Shown: positions 34,470 to 41,405 of the stretch, piece by piece
How the letters are laid out: each line of letters starts with the position of its first letter
Position numbering within the stretch: the stretch's first letter is position 1
Assembly (NCBI GenBank): GCA_046727175.1
Contig: JBKPCD010000185.1
Location: forward strand, 1 to 50,229
DNA from: JBKPCD01 sp046727175
GTDB lineage: Bacteria > Acidobacteriota > Vicinamibacteria > Vicinamibacterales > 2-12-FULL-66-21
Direction of reading: 5' to 3'
DNA length: 50,229 bases
Program-made: the position numbers and the translations under genes
The notes under the pieces: model-generated
The model's input: the letters and a program-made list of their open reading frames with translations, nothing else
What the model was told of the DNA's origin: nothing
Database searches by the model: none

Positions 34470-34705
34470 GCCGTGTGCGGGATGTTGTCGAGGTCGTGGC
34501 GCGCGCGCTGGCGGACCATCCCGAGGCCGTGCGCGTGACCGAACGAAGCCATCGGGGCCACACACTCGTCGAGCTCTTCATGGCGCCGGGGGACCTTGGC
34601 CGTGTCATCGGACGCCAAGGGCGGACGGCTGCCGCGATGCGCACGCTGGTGAGTGCGACGGCGGAGCTCGAAGGTGCGAAGGCGGCCCTCGAGTTCCGCG
34701 AATAG
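34466..34705 (+). CDS. khpA: KH-domain RNA-binding protein KhpA
   Basis: A 79-residue single KH-domain protein that binds RNA and, in Gram-positives, works with KhpB in cell-division control. The GxxG loop is present in GRVIGRQGRTAAAMRTLV. It starts in an ATGA overlap with rpsP, the conserved location of this gene between rpsP and rimM. The longer frame upstream is out of phase with rpsP and not coding. Confidence 0.93.
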   Translation: MSRVRDVVEVVARALADHPEAVRVTERSHRGHTLVELFMAPGDLGRVIGRQGRTAAAMRTLVSATAELEGAKAALEFRE

Positions 34706-34740
34706 CCTCGGCCGTTTCGCCGGACGCTTCGATCAGTGTC

Positions 34741-35331
34741 ATGGACGATGTCGTGATCGTCGGACGTGTGGCGCGGGCGCACGGCAATCGAGGCCAGGTG
34801 ATCGTCAATCCAGAGACCGACTTCGCCGAAGAGCGATTCGCCGTTGGCGAAGTCCTGCTGGTTGGAGCGGGCGATCCGCCGTCACCGCGAACGATTCGTG
34901 AAGTCCGATTCCATCAGGGACGGCCGATCCTCGCGCTCGACGGCATCGAGACCATCGACGACGCTGAAGCCCTTGCGGGCGCCGAGCTCTCGATCAAGGT
35001 ATCGTCAGCGGGCTCGCTCCCGGAAGGCACATATCGACACCACGATCTCGTCGGATGCGAAGTGCGTGATACGAGAGACACGGTGCTCGGCCGTGTGACC
35101 GGCGTCGAAGGGCCGATGGAGCGAAGTAATTTGGTGGTGGAAGGGGCACGCGGCGAGGTGCTGATTCCACTCGCCGCGCACATTTGCGTCAGCATCGATC
35201 CCGCGGCCCGATTGATCGTCGTCGATCCGCCGGAAGGACTGGTGGAGCTTAATGAAACTGGACATCGTGACGATTTTTCCGCGCATGATCCAGGCGCCGC
35301 TCGCCGAAGGGATCGTCGGCCGGGCAATTGA
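34741..35331 (+). CDS. rimM: Ribosome maturation factor RimM with extended tail
   Basis: Assembly factor for the 30S head that binds S19. The N-terminal barrel starts VVIVGRVARAHGNRGQVIV and the C-terminal PRC barrel contains HHDLVGCEVRDTRDTVLG and GARGEVLIPLAAHICVSID. Conserved sequence ends at PPEGLVEL about residue 171; 25 more residues (NETGHRDDFS onward) follow because no stop occurs before 35331. This tail overlaps trmD by 80 nt. One inserted base after GAGCT would create CTx TAA and restore a normal end, so a lost stop through an indel or a sequence error is plausible. Confidence 0.92.
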   Translation: MDDVVIVGRVARAHGNRGQVIVNPETDFAEERFAVGEVLLVGAGDPPSPRTIREVRFHQGRPILALDGIETIDDAEALAGAELSIKVSSAGSLPEGTYRHHDLVGCEVRDTRDTVLGRVTGVEGPMERSNLVVEGARGEVLIPLAAHICVSIDPAARLIVVDPPEGLVELNETGHRDDFSAHDPGAARRRDRRPGN

Positions 35332-36091
35332 GCGCGACCTGCTGGATGTGCGCGTCCACGATCTGCGGGACTTCACGATCGACCGTCACAGGAGTGTGGA
35401 CGACGTGCCGTTCGGCGGAGGTCCGGGGATGGTCCTCAAGCCTGAGCCATTGTTCAGTGCCGTGGACCACATTCGAGACACGCGAGGCGAGCCGGATGCG
35501 ATCATTCTGACGTCGCCCGATGGACGTCGATTCTCGCATGCGGAAGCGGAACGATTCAGTCGGCTGGGGCGAGTCGTGATCCTGTGCGGGCGGTACGAGG
35601 GTGTCGACGACCGAGTCCGCGAGTACCTCGCGACGGACGAGATTTCGATCGGCGACTACGTTGTATCGGGTGGCGAATTGCCCGCGCTCGTGATCGTCGA
35701 CGCGGTCGCGCGGCTGGTCCCAGGCGTGGTCGGGGACGAACAGTCGGTCGCGCATGATACATTCGCCCGCGGGCTGCTCGATTTTCCGCAGTACACGCGG
35801 CCAGTGGAGTACCGGGGAATGACAGTGCCTCCGGTGCTGCTCACGGGTCATCACGCGGAGATCGCGCGCTGGAGGCGACAGGAAGCGCTTGCGCGCACAT
35901 TGGCGCGTCGTCCGGACCTCCTGGACGACGCCGATCTGGATCCGGCGGACCGCGAAATCCTGCACGAGTTAGGCGCGCCGGAGGCGCGCCCGGCCGGCGC
36001 GGAGCGGGGGTATCGGGGCCCCTGCGAGCGACGGCGATGGGGGGGCCGGCGGGGCGAAGCCCCCCGGTCTAGTAAGAAGGGAGTTGTGTGA
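35252..36091 (+). CDS. trmD: tRNA (guanine37-N1)-methyltransferase TrmD
   Basis: SPOUT-class methyltransferase that makes m1G37 in tRNA. The start KLDIVTIFPRMIQAPLAEGI is the family N-terminus, and RSVDDVPFGGGPGMVLKPEP and the trefoil-knot stretch LCGRYEGVDDRVREYL with IGDYVVSGGELPALVIVDAV are present. The normal protein ends near residue 240 (DREILHELG); a further 39 residues are encoded by the dispersed ~95-bp repeat (35972-36067), rich in Arg, Gly and Pro. The 5' end overlaps rimM by 80 nt and the stop overlaps the possible GTG of rplS. Confidence 0.94.
   Translation: MKLDIVTIFPRMIQAPLAEGIVGRAIERDLLDVRVHDLRDFTIDRHRSVDDVPFGGGPGMVLKPEPLFSAVDHIRDTRGEPDAIILTSPDGRRFSHAEAERFSRLGRVVILCGRYEGVDDRVREYLATDEISIGDYVVSGGELPALVIVDAVARLVPGVVGDEQSVAHDTFARGLLDFPQYTRPVEYRGMTVPPVLLTGHHAEIARWRRQEALARTLARRPDLLDDADLDPADREILHELGAPEARPAGAERGYRGPCERRRWGGRRGEAPRSSKKGVV
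35972..36067 (+). repeat. Dispersed ~95-bp GC-rich repeat, copy A (in trmD tail)
   Basis: Consists of a GGCGCGCC...GGCGCGCC pair, a GGAGCGGGG...CGGGGCCCC block, the constant GCGAGCGACGGCGATGG, and a final hairpin GGGGGGCC...AAGCCCCCCGG. Copies are at 41286-41380 (inverted), 46438-46469 (truncated) and 47951-48044. This one lies within the reading frame of trmD and ends 24 nt before the rplS start. Confidence 0.9.
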
Positions 36092-36441
36092 TGACTGCCG
36101 TAGAGACCGTCGAGCGCACCCACCTGACGACGCGCCCGGCGATCAAGCCTGGTGACACCGTGCGTGTCCACGTGAAGGTCCGCGAGGGCGACAAGGAGCG
36201 CATCCAAGTGTTCGAGGGCATGGTGATCGGCATGCACCGCGGTGGCGCTCGCGCGACCTTCACCGTGCGGAAGGTATCGTTCGGCCAGGGTGTCGAGCGC
36301 ATCTTTCCGCTGCACTCGCCGATCATCGACAAGATCGACGTGGTCCGTACCGCTCGCGTGAGGCGGGCAAAGCTGTACTTCCTGCGCAACCTGAAGGGCA
36401 AGGCGGCGCGCATGAAAGAGCAGAAGAAGCAGACGGTCTGA
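36091..36441 (+). CDS. rplS: 50S ribosomal protein L19
   Basis: Large-subunit protein at the 30S-50S interface. The 116-residue protein contains IKPGDTVRVHVKVREGDKER, QVFEGMVIGMHRGG and the basic end RRAKLYFLRNLKGKAAR, all typical. AGGGAG seven bases upstream supports ATG 36091; a GTG one codon earlier overlaps the trmD stop. It follows the dispersed repeat, whose end supplies the sequence just before the ribosome-binding site. Confidence 0.97.
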   Translation: MTAVETVERTHLTTRPAIKPGDTVRVHVKVREGDKERIQVFEGMVIGMHRGGARATFTVRKVSFGQGVERIFPLHSPIIDKIDVVRTARVRRAKLYFLRNLKGKAARMKEQKKQTV

Positions 36442-36469
36442 ACCGCGGGCGCACTCAGGGCATCAGGCG

Positions 36470-37108
36470 TTGGTCAAGCTTCGGGCCTTCCGGACGCTCG
36501 AGAACTCCATCCGCCGGATGGGGTTCGTCTATGTCGCCGGCGTCGACGAAGTCGGGCGTGGCTGTCTCGCGGGACCGGTCGTCGCGGCCGCCGTCGTGCT
36601 CGCGCCGGATCGGTATATCTCGCGCATCTGCGATTCGAAGACGGTTACGGCACTCGAGCGCGAGCGCCTGTATGTAAGGATCACGCGCGCGGCTGTGACG
36701 TGGAGCGTCGCGTCGGCCGATTGCGAGGAGATCGACCGCATCAACATCCATCAGGCCTCGTTGCGGGCGATGCAGCGCGCGATTCTGGGTCTGGATCCGT
36801 CACCGGACTTCGTCCTCGTCGACGCCTTTCACGTCCCGGACCTCCTGATGGCGCAGCGCGCCGTCGTCCACGGCGACAGCCGGTGCACGGCAATCGCGGC
36901 GGCATCGATCATCGCCAAGGTCACGCGTGATCGTCTGATGGAGGAGCTCCACGCGCGTGATCCGCGGTACGGTTTCGACCGACACAAAGGGTATGCAACA
37001 CGAGAGCACCTGGATGCCGTGGCTCGCCACGGGTACTCCGACGTGCACCGGCGTTCGTTCCGACCACCGTCCCTCTTCGACAGGCTCGGCGAGTCGCCTG
37101 CTGAATAG
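36470..37108 (+). CDS. rnhB: Ribonuclease HII
   Basis: Cleaves RNA in RNA-DNA hybrids and removes misinserted ribonucleotides. The catalytic start YVAGVDEVGRGCLAGPVVAA carries the Asp-Glu pair; a further Asp is in FVLVDAF and another near SIIAKVTRDRLM. The 212-residue protein is of normal length. TTG 36470 is the likeliest start as it gives the usual short lead before GVDEVGRG, though ATG 36518 is possible. The site right after rplS is common for rnhB. Confidence 0.94.
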   Translation: MVKLRAFRTLENSIRRMGFVYVAGVDEVGRGCLAGPVVAAAVVLAPDRYISRICDSKTVTALERERLYVRITRAAVTWSVASADCEEIDRINIHQASLRAMQRAILGLDPSPDFVLVDAFHVPDLLMAQRAVVHGDSRCTAIAAASIIAKVTRDRLMEELHARDPRYGFDRHKGYATREHLDAVARHGYSDVHRRSFRPPSLFDRLGESPAE

Positions 37109-37186
37109 CAGGCTCGAGAGGAGACGGAGCATGGTCGGCCCAAGCCTCTTCCGACCGACGGCATCTCCGCCTTCTGGAGAATCCTC

Positions 37187-39199
37187 TTGGCTCTCGACCG
37201 CGAAGCGACGCTGAAAAAAGCGGAGAAGCTTCTCCGCCAGGGCCGTCTCGACGCGGCCATCGCCGAATACCTCCTGGTCGTAGAGGACCAGCCACGCGAC
37301 TGGAATACCGCGAACACGCTCGGTGATCTCTACGTACGCGCGGGACAGACGCAGAAAGCCCTCGCGCAGTACGTGCGCATCGCGCAGCACTTCGCCCACG
37401 AGGGCTTCTATCCGAAAGCGGCGGCGCTCTACAAGAAAAGTCTCAAGATCAGCCCGGACGACGAGTCCATCCAGCTCGAACTGGCCGAGATATCCACTAA
37501 ACAAGGCCTGCTCGCAGATGCGAAGGCGCACCTGGCCGCGGTAGCGGCTCGCCGCCGCGCACGAGGCGATTGGCGCGGCGCTTCCGACATCGTGGTTCGC
37601 CTCGGGTTGCTCGATCCGAGTGATTTCGAAGCGCGTCTCCTGGCCGCGAAGGAGCTCGAGCAGATCGGCGACACGACCACGGCTTCCGAGCGCTTCAGGG
37701 TGCTCTACGCGGACCTGCTCGAGAAGGGCCGCACGACCGAAGCCCTCGATGCGCTTCGCGAAGCCGTACGGCTGAATCCGGATGACCGCGCGTCGCGCGC
37801 GACACTCGCCAGAACAGCGATCCAGTCGGGAGATCTGGAATCGGCAGCCGCGTTCATCGATCGCGAGAGCGCCGGCGACGACCCGGTTCTCCTCTCCGCG
37901 CTCATCGAGCTCGAGCTGCGGTCCGATCGTCTCGACGCTGCACGAGATCTTCTCGTGCGGGCGCTCGGCTCCGACCGCGACCGCCGCCACCAGTTCCTCA
38001 CCCTTGGATGGTCGCTCTGTGGGACGAAGCCGGACGCTGCATTCGTGTGCGTGGATGCGGTGGTGGACGTCGCAGCCGCCATGGGCAACTTCGATGAGGC
38101 AGCGACAGCGCTCACAGAGTTTGCGACGCGAGTTCCGCATCATATCCCGGCGCTCCTGAAGTTCGTCGAAGTTTGCGTCGACGGCGGGCTCGAGCCGACG
38201 ATGTACGAGGCGCAGATGCTGCTGGCGGATGCCTATCTCGAGGCGGGCCAGGCCGCAGAAGCGCGCGTGATCGCCGAGGATCTCGTGGCGCGGGAGCCGG
38301 CAGAGCCCGCGCACATCGAGCGATATCGTCGTGCGCTCGTGATGCTGGGAGTTCCAGACCCGGATGCGGTAATCGCGGAACGCGTCAGCAGCGCGGCGCC
38401 GGAGGCACCCTCCGAGTCATTTGACGATCTCGGGCTGGATGTTTCTGGTCCCCTGGAGCCGGTCGTCGTACAGAGCGATCCTGAGCCGCGGTCGGAAGTG
38501 GCCGAGCCACAGCCGCCACCCGGCGTACTTCCGCCGCATCCACCGATTGCCCAGCCGGCGCCTCCACCAGCGACCGCGCCGATGGCTTCGCCGGGGACCG
38601 TGCCGACGACTGCAGTGGCCGATGATCGAACTGTTCCGGCGTCGTCGAAGCTCGCTCAGGATCGCGTGCGGACGCACGATGAAGCGCATGAGATCGATCT
38701 GACAGACGTGCTGGGAGACCTGAAGACTCCCACAGTCGCCGCACCCGAGCGGCCCGCACCGGAGAATCTGGACCAGGTGTTCGAGGGCAAGCGCGCGGAA
38801 GCTGTCGCCACGCCCGAGGCCGACCAGTCGACTCAGTATATCCAGCTTGCGAACACGTATCTCGAGCTGGATATGGTCGACGAAGCTATCTCGGCGCTCG
38901 AGACCGCCGTCCGCTCACCGCGGCAGCGCTTCGCCGCCGCATCGGTGCTGGGGCGTCTCCACATGCGAAGGGGAGCGCACGCCGTTGCCATCGAATGGCT
39001 GGAGCGCGCTGCCGAAGCGCCGGCCCCGAGTGTCGAAGAGGCGCACGCGTTGTTGTACGATCTTGGCGTGCTGCTCGACGAAGCCGGCGAAACAGCGCGG
39101 GCGCTGGCCTTATTCCTCGAACTGCAGGCCGAAGCCGACGACTACCGGGATGTCGCGGTCCGCATCGATCGCCTCACCCGCGTGCAGACCGGAGGCTGA
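37187..39199 (+). CDS. Large TPR-repeat protein
   Basis: A 670-residue protein of helical repeats without signal peptide. N-terminal TPR units are seen in residues about 1-130 (LRQGRLDAAIAEYLLVVED, VRAGQTQKALAQYVRIAQHF), more across 150-390, then a Pro/Ala-rich linker of about 430-490, and a C-terminal TPR pair (NTYLELDMVDEAISALETAV, MRRGAHAVAIEWLERA). TTG 37187 is supported by GGAG seven bases upstream. Proteins of this layout are common in Acidobacteria and probably act as scaffolds; no enzyme motif is visible. It overlaps the next small membrane gene. Confidence 0.85.
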   Translation: MALDREATLKKAEKLLRQGRLDAAIAEYLLVVEDQPRDWNTANTLGDLYVRAGQTQKALAQYVRIAQHFAHEGFYPKAAALYKKSLKISPDDESIQLELAEISTKQGLLADAKAHLAAVAARRRARGDWRGASDIVVRLGLLDPSDFEARLLAAKELEQIGDTTTASERFRVLYADLLEKGRTTEALDALREAVRLNPDDRASRATLARTAIQSGDLESAAAFIDRESAGDDPVLLSALIELELRSDRLDAARDLLVRALGSDRDRRHQFLTLGWSLCGTKPDAAFVCVDAVVDVAAAMGNFDEAATALTEFATRVPHHIPALLKFVEVCVDGGLEPTMYEAQMLLADAYLEAGQAAEARVIAEDLVAREPAEPAHIERYRRALVMLGVPDPDAVIAERVSSAAPEAPSESFDDLGLDVSGPLEPVVVQSDPEPRSEVAEPQPPPGVLPPHPPIAQPAPPPATAPMASPGTVPTTAVADDRTVPASSKLAQDRVRTHDEAHEIDLTDVLGDLKTPTVAAPERPAPENLDQVFEGKRAEAVATPEADQSTQYIQLANTYLELDMVDEAISALETAVRSPRQRFAAASVLGRLHMRRGAHAVAIEWLERAAEAPAPSVEEAHALLYDLGVLLDEAGETARALALFLELQAEADDYRDVAVRIDRLTRVQTGG

Positions 39200-39474
39200 T
39201 CATCTCCTTTCTCACGCGTATCCTGTTCGCGGCATACTTCCTCGAGAGCGGACTGATCCTGATTGTGGCGCCCTGGTCCAGCTTCTGGGATCGGAATCTC
39301 TTCGTCGAGGCCGTCCCGGCACTCGAGCAAATCCTGTCCAGTCCGTTTGCGCGCGGTGCGGTCTCGGGGGTTGGCGCCATTACCGCGGTCGCCGGTCTCG
39401 CGGAGCTCGCATCGGCGTTCGGCGCCCGCAGACGGCGGGCGCAGGAAGCGCCGCAGAACGCAGATCGAGTGTAG
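39196..39474 (+). CDS. Small two-helix membrane protein with no standard start codon
   Basis: The frame encodes about 90 residues with a first hydrophobic helix (ISFLTRILFAAYFLESGLIL), a soluble middle and a second Gly/Ala-rich helix (GAVSGVGAITAVAGLAELAS), ending in an Arg-rich tail. No ATG, GTG or TTG is available before helix 1 except an ATG at 38995, deep in the TPR gene. GGAGG at 39191-39195 stands just before CTG 39196 and ATC codons at 39199 and 39202, so a CTG or ATC start with a 0-6 nt spacing is likely. I placed the start at 39196. Function unknown; coupled to the TPR gene. Confidence 0.6.
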   Translation: MIISFLTRILFAAYFLESGLILIVAPWSSFWDRNLFVEAVPALEQILSSPFARGAVSGVGAITAVAGLAELASAFGARRRRAQEAPQNADRV

Positions 39475-39529
39475 ACCACGAAACACACCTGATTGCGATC
39501 TGGCAGCGGCGAATTGGCTACGGTTTGTA

Positions 39530-39580
39530 GGCGCGGTCTTCGGACCGCGCCGCGCGGGCGGGGCTTGAAAGCCCTCGCCC
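39530..39580. repeat. Two adjacent hairpins, one with TTCG loop
   Basis: GGCGCGGTC (39530-39538), loop TTCG, GACCGCGCC (39543-39551) is a perfect 9-bp stem closed by a stable UUCG-type tetraloop. A second imperfect hairpin, GGGCGGGGCTT with AGCCCTCGCCC (39556-39580), follows at once. They lie between the small membrane gene and thiE. The pair looks like a REP-type dispersed element, but only one copy is seen here. Confidence 0.7.
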
Positions 39581-39608
39581 CATAACGTCTTTGACAGATC
39601 CGCGTTTC

Positions 39609-40331
39609 ATGTCGCGCTCAACTCTCGCTCGTCCGATCATCATGGCGGTGAGCGATCGCCACCAGTTCGATTCGGACGACGGCAAGGCGTGCGACCGGAT
39701 CGTGACATGGTCGGTCGCTGTCGCGCGTGCGGGTGTGGACCTGATCCAGATTCGCGAGCGCGGCCTCGACGACCGGCGGCTGCTCGCGCTCGTCCGTCGT
39801 GTGTGCGCCGCGACGACCGGATATGCGACGCGGGTCGTTGTCAACGAGCGAACCGACATTGCGCTCGCGGGGGAGGCTGACGGCGTACATCTTCCGGGGA
39901 CTGCGCCGCCTGCCGGACGCGTCCGGGCGGTCGTTCCCGCTCGATTCCTAATTGGCCGTTCCGTCCACATCGAGGCAGAGGCGATGCAGACGGAGTTGGA
40001 GGGCGGCTGCGATTACGTGATGTTCGGGACTGTTTTTTCATCAGCGAGCAAACCTGCAGGTCACCCCATCGCGGGCATTTCTGCTCTCGCCGCGGTCTGC
40101 CGGCGTGTGAAGCTGCCTGTCGTCGCGATTGGCGGGATCGACGAGGCTCGCGCGAATGATGCTGCTCGTGCGGGCGCTGCCGGCATCGCGGCAATCGGCC
40201 TCTTCGCCGCTCCCATGCCTGCAAGCGAACCGGAACCGGTCACGCGGTCCCGCTTCGACCACATCGTGCGGACGCTCCGGCATGCATTCGACGTGCAGTC
40301 GGCAGCCGCTCGGTCGACGACATCGGGCTGA
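39609..40331 (+). CDS. thiE: Thiamine phosphate synthase
   Basis: Joins the pyrimidine and thiazole parts of thiamine. The TIM-barrel motifs GVDLIQIRERGLDDRR, VVVNERTDIALAGEADGVHL, GTVFSSASKPAGH and PVVAIGGIDEA are present. From ATG 39609 the protein has 240 residues; a TTG at 39591 and ATG at 39642 are alternatives. No other thi gene and no TPP riboswitch were recognised in the 134-nt spacer. The stop codon and the next ATG share one base (TGATG). Confidence 0.9.
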   Translation: MSRSTLARPIIMAVSDRHQFDSDDGKACDRIVTWSVAVARAGVDLIQIRERGLDDRRLLALVRRVCAATTGYATRVVVNERTDIALAGEADGVHLPGTAPPAGRVRAVVPARFLIGRSVHIEAEAMQTELEGGCDYVMFGTVFSSASKPAGHPIAGISALAAVCRRVKLPVVAIGGIDEARANDAARAGAAGIAAIGLFAAPMPASEPEPVTRSRFDHIVRTLRHAFDVQSAAARSTTSG

Positions 40332-41098
40332 TGGATCCCGGATACCGCTCGCCCCTGATCGATCTGTTCCGTCGAGGCGAAGCGGATCGAAGCGTTCGCC
40401 TGCTGGCCGCGCAAGGGGCGCTGGCGCCGCGCGCGCAGGAGCAGGTCGCGCTGCTGGTGCTGCTCGCGGACGATCCCGATCCGCACGTCGCCGGCGAAGC
40501 GATGGCGACGATCGCATCGCTGCCGGACGAGCCGCTCCGTGCCTTTCTGGCCAGGAGCGACGTGTCGACGGAAATCCGAGAGTTTTTCGCGGCGCGTGGC
40601 ATCACACCGGCGCTGCAGCCGGACAACGATCGGTCGGAGCCTCTCGTAGACACGCTCACCGAGCTCCCCGCGGTCGAGGACGGCGGCGAGACGAGCGGCG
40701 AGGGACGGGTATTGTCATCTCTCCCCGTGATGGATCGATTGAAGCTGGCAATGAAGGGCACTCGGGAGCAGCGTGCCCAACTGATCCGCGATCCAAATCG
40801 CATCGTCGCAACGGCGGTCCTGAGCAGCCCGAAGCTCAATGATGCGGAGATCGAAGCGTTTGCGAAGATGGCGAACGTCTCGGAAGATGTGCTGCGCGTA
40901 ATCGGAACGAACCGCAGCTGGCTCAAGAACTACAACGTGGCGCTCGCCTTGACCCGGAATCCCAAGACGCCGCCCGGCATCTCGATGCAGCTGCTGCATC
41001 GGCTGATCGAGCGCGACGTGAAGATGATCTCGACGGATCGGAACGTTCCCGAGGTGCTCCGGCTGGCGGCCAAACGGATTGTCGCCAAGGGGATGTAG
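40331..41098 (+). CDS. Hypothetical alpha-helical repeat protein
   Basis: A 255-residue soluble protein. Residues 1-95 resemble HEAT-like helices (LIDLFRRGEADRSVRLLAAQ, AGEAMATIASLPDEPLRAFL), a variable acidic linker follows, and residues 135-255 carry repeated motifs such as NRIVATAVLSSPKLNDAEIE and YNVALALTRNPKTPPGI that resemble variant leucine-rich or HEAT repeats. No catalytic motif is seen. It is coupled to thiE by the 1-nt overlap and ends one base from the stop of the convergent small gene. Function unknown. Confidence 0.8.
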   Translation: MDPGYRSPLIDLFRRGEADRSVRLLAAQGALAPRAQEQVALLVLLADDPDPHVAGEAMATIASLPDEPLRAFLARSDVSTEIREFFAARGITPALQPDNDRSEPLVDTLTELPAVEDGGETSGEGRVLSSLPVMDRLKLAMKGTREQRAQLIRDPNRIVATAVLSSPKLNDAEIEAFAKMANVSEDVLRVIGTNRSWLKNYNVALALTRNPKTPPGISMQLLHRLIERDVKMISTDRNVPEVLRLAAKRIVAKGM

Positions 41099-41099
41099 G

Positions 41100-41402
41100 T
41101 CATCGCCTCTTCCACCCTTTCCGCATCTCCGCGAGCCCCTGCATGTAGACCGTCGCGCGCTCACGATCCTTCTCGTTGTCCATTGATTTGAGGATGTCGA
41201 TCGCGCGATCGAAGTCGCGCAGGATCGTCGAGGGCTTCGTTTCGAAGTACAGCCGACGAATCGCCGCCAGCTTCTCGTTGCCAGACCGGGGGGCTTCGCC
41301 CCGCCGGACCCCCCATCGCTGTCGCTCGCGGGGGCCCTTCGCCCCGCTCCGCTCCAGCGGGGGCGCGCTCTTGGCGCGCCGCCGGCTTATCGTTCGTGTC
41401 AT
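41100..41402 (-). CDS. Small helical hypothetical protein with repeat-derived N-terminus
   Basis: The last ~60 residues (NEKLAAIRRLYFETKPSTIL onward to KGWKRR) look like a genuine, charged helical domain. The first ~40 residues are encoded by the dispersed ~95-bp repeat and are rich in Arg, Pro and Gly. Two starts compete: ATG 41402, in frame with the helical part, and ATG 41409, which overlaps the polX stop in an ATGA arrangement and gives a natural-looking start (MTNDTNDK) but enters a different frame. This suggests the repeat was inserted near the 5' end of a polX-coupled gene and shifted its frame; whether a working protein is still made is uncertain. Confidence 0.6.
   Translation of the reverse strand: MTRTISRRRAKSAPPLERSGAKGPRERQRWGVRRGEAPRSGNEKLAAIRRLYFETKPSTILRDFDRAIDILKSMDNEKDRERATVYMQGLAEMRKGWKRR
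41286..41380 (-). repeat. Dispersed ~95-bp GC-rich repeat, copy B
   Basis: Complement orientation, with the same order of parts as copies A and D: a GGCGCGCC pair (second member diverged, GAGCGCGCC), GGAGCGGAGCGGGGCGAAG, GCGAGCGACAGCGATGG and the GGGGGGTCC...AAGCCCCCCGG hairpin. It lies inside the 5' part of the small hypothetical gene rather than before a start codon. Confidence 0.9.
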
Positions 41403-41405
41403 TTG

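Noticed and set aside
36800..38314. 504-codon minus-strand frame opposite rnhB and the TPR gene
   Set aside because: Runs across two well-supported genes on the other strand and shows no motif.
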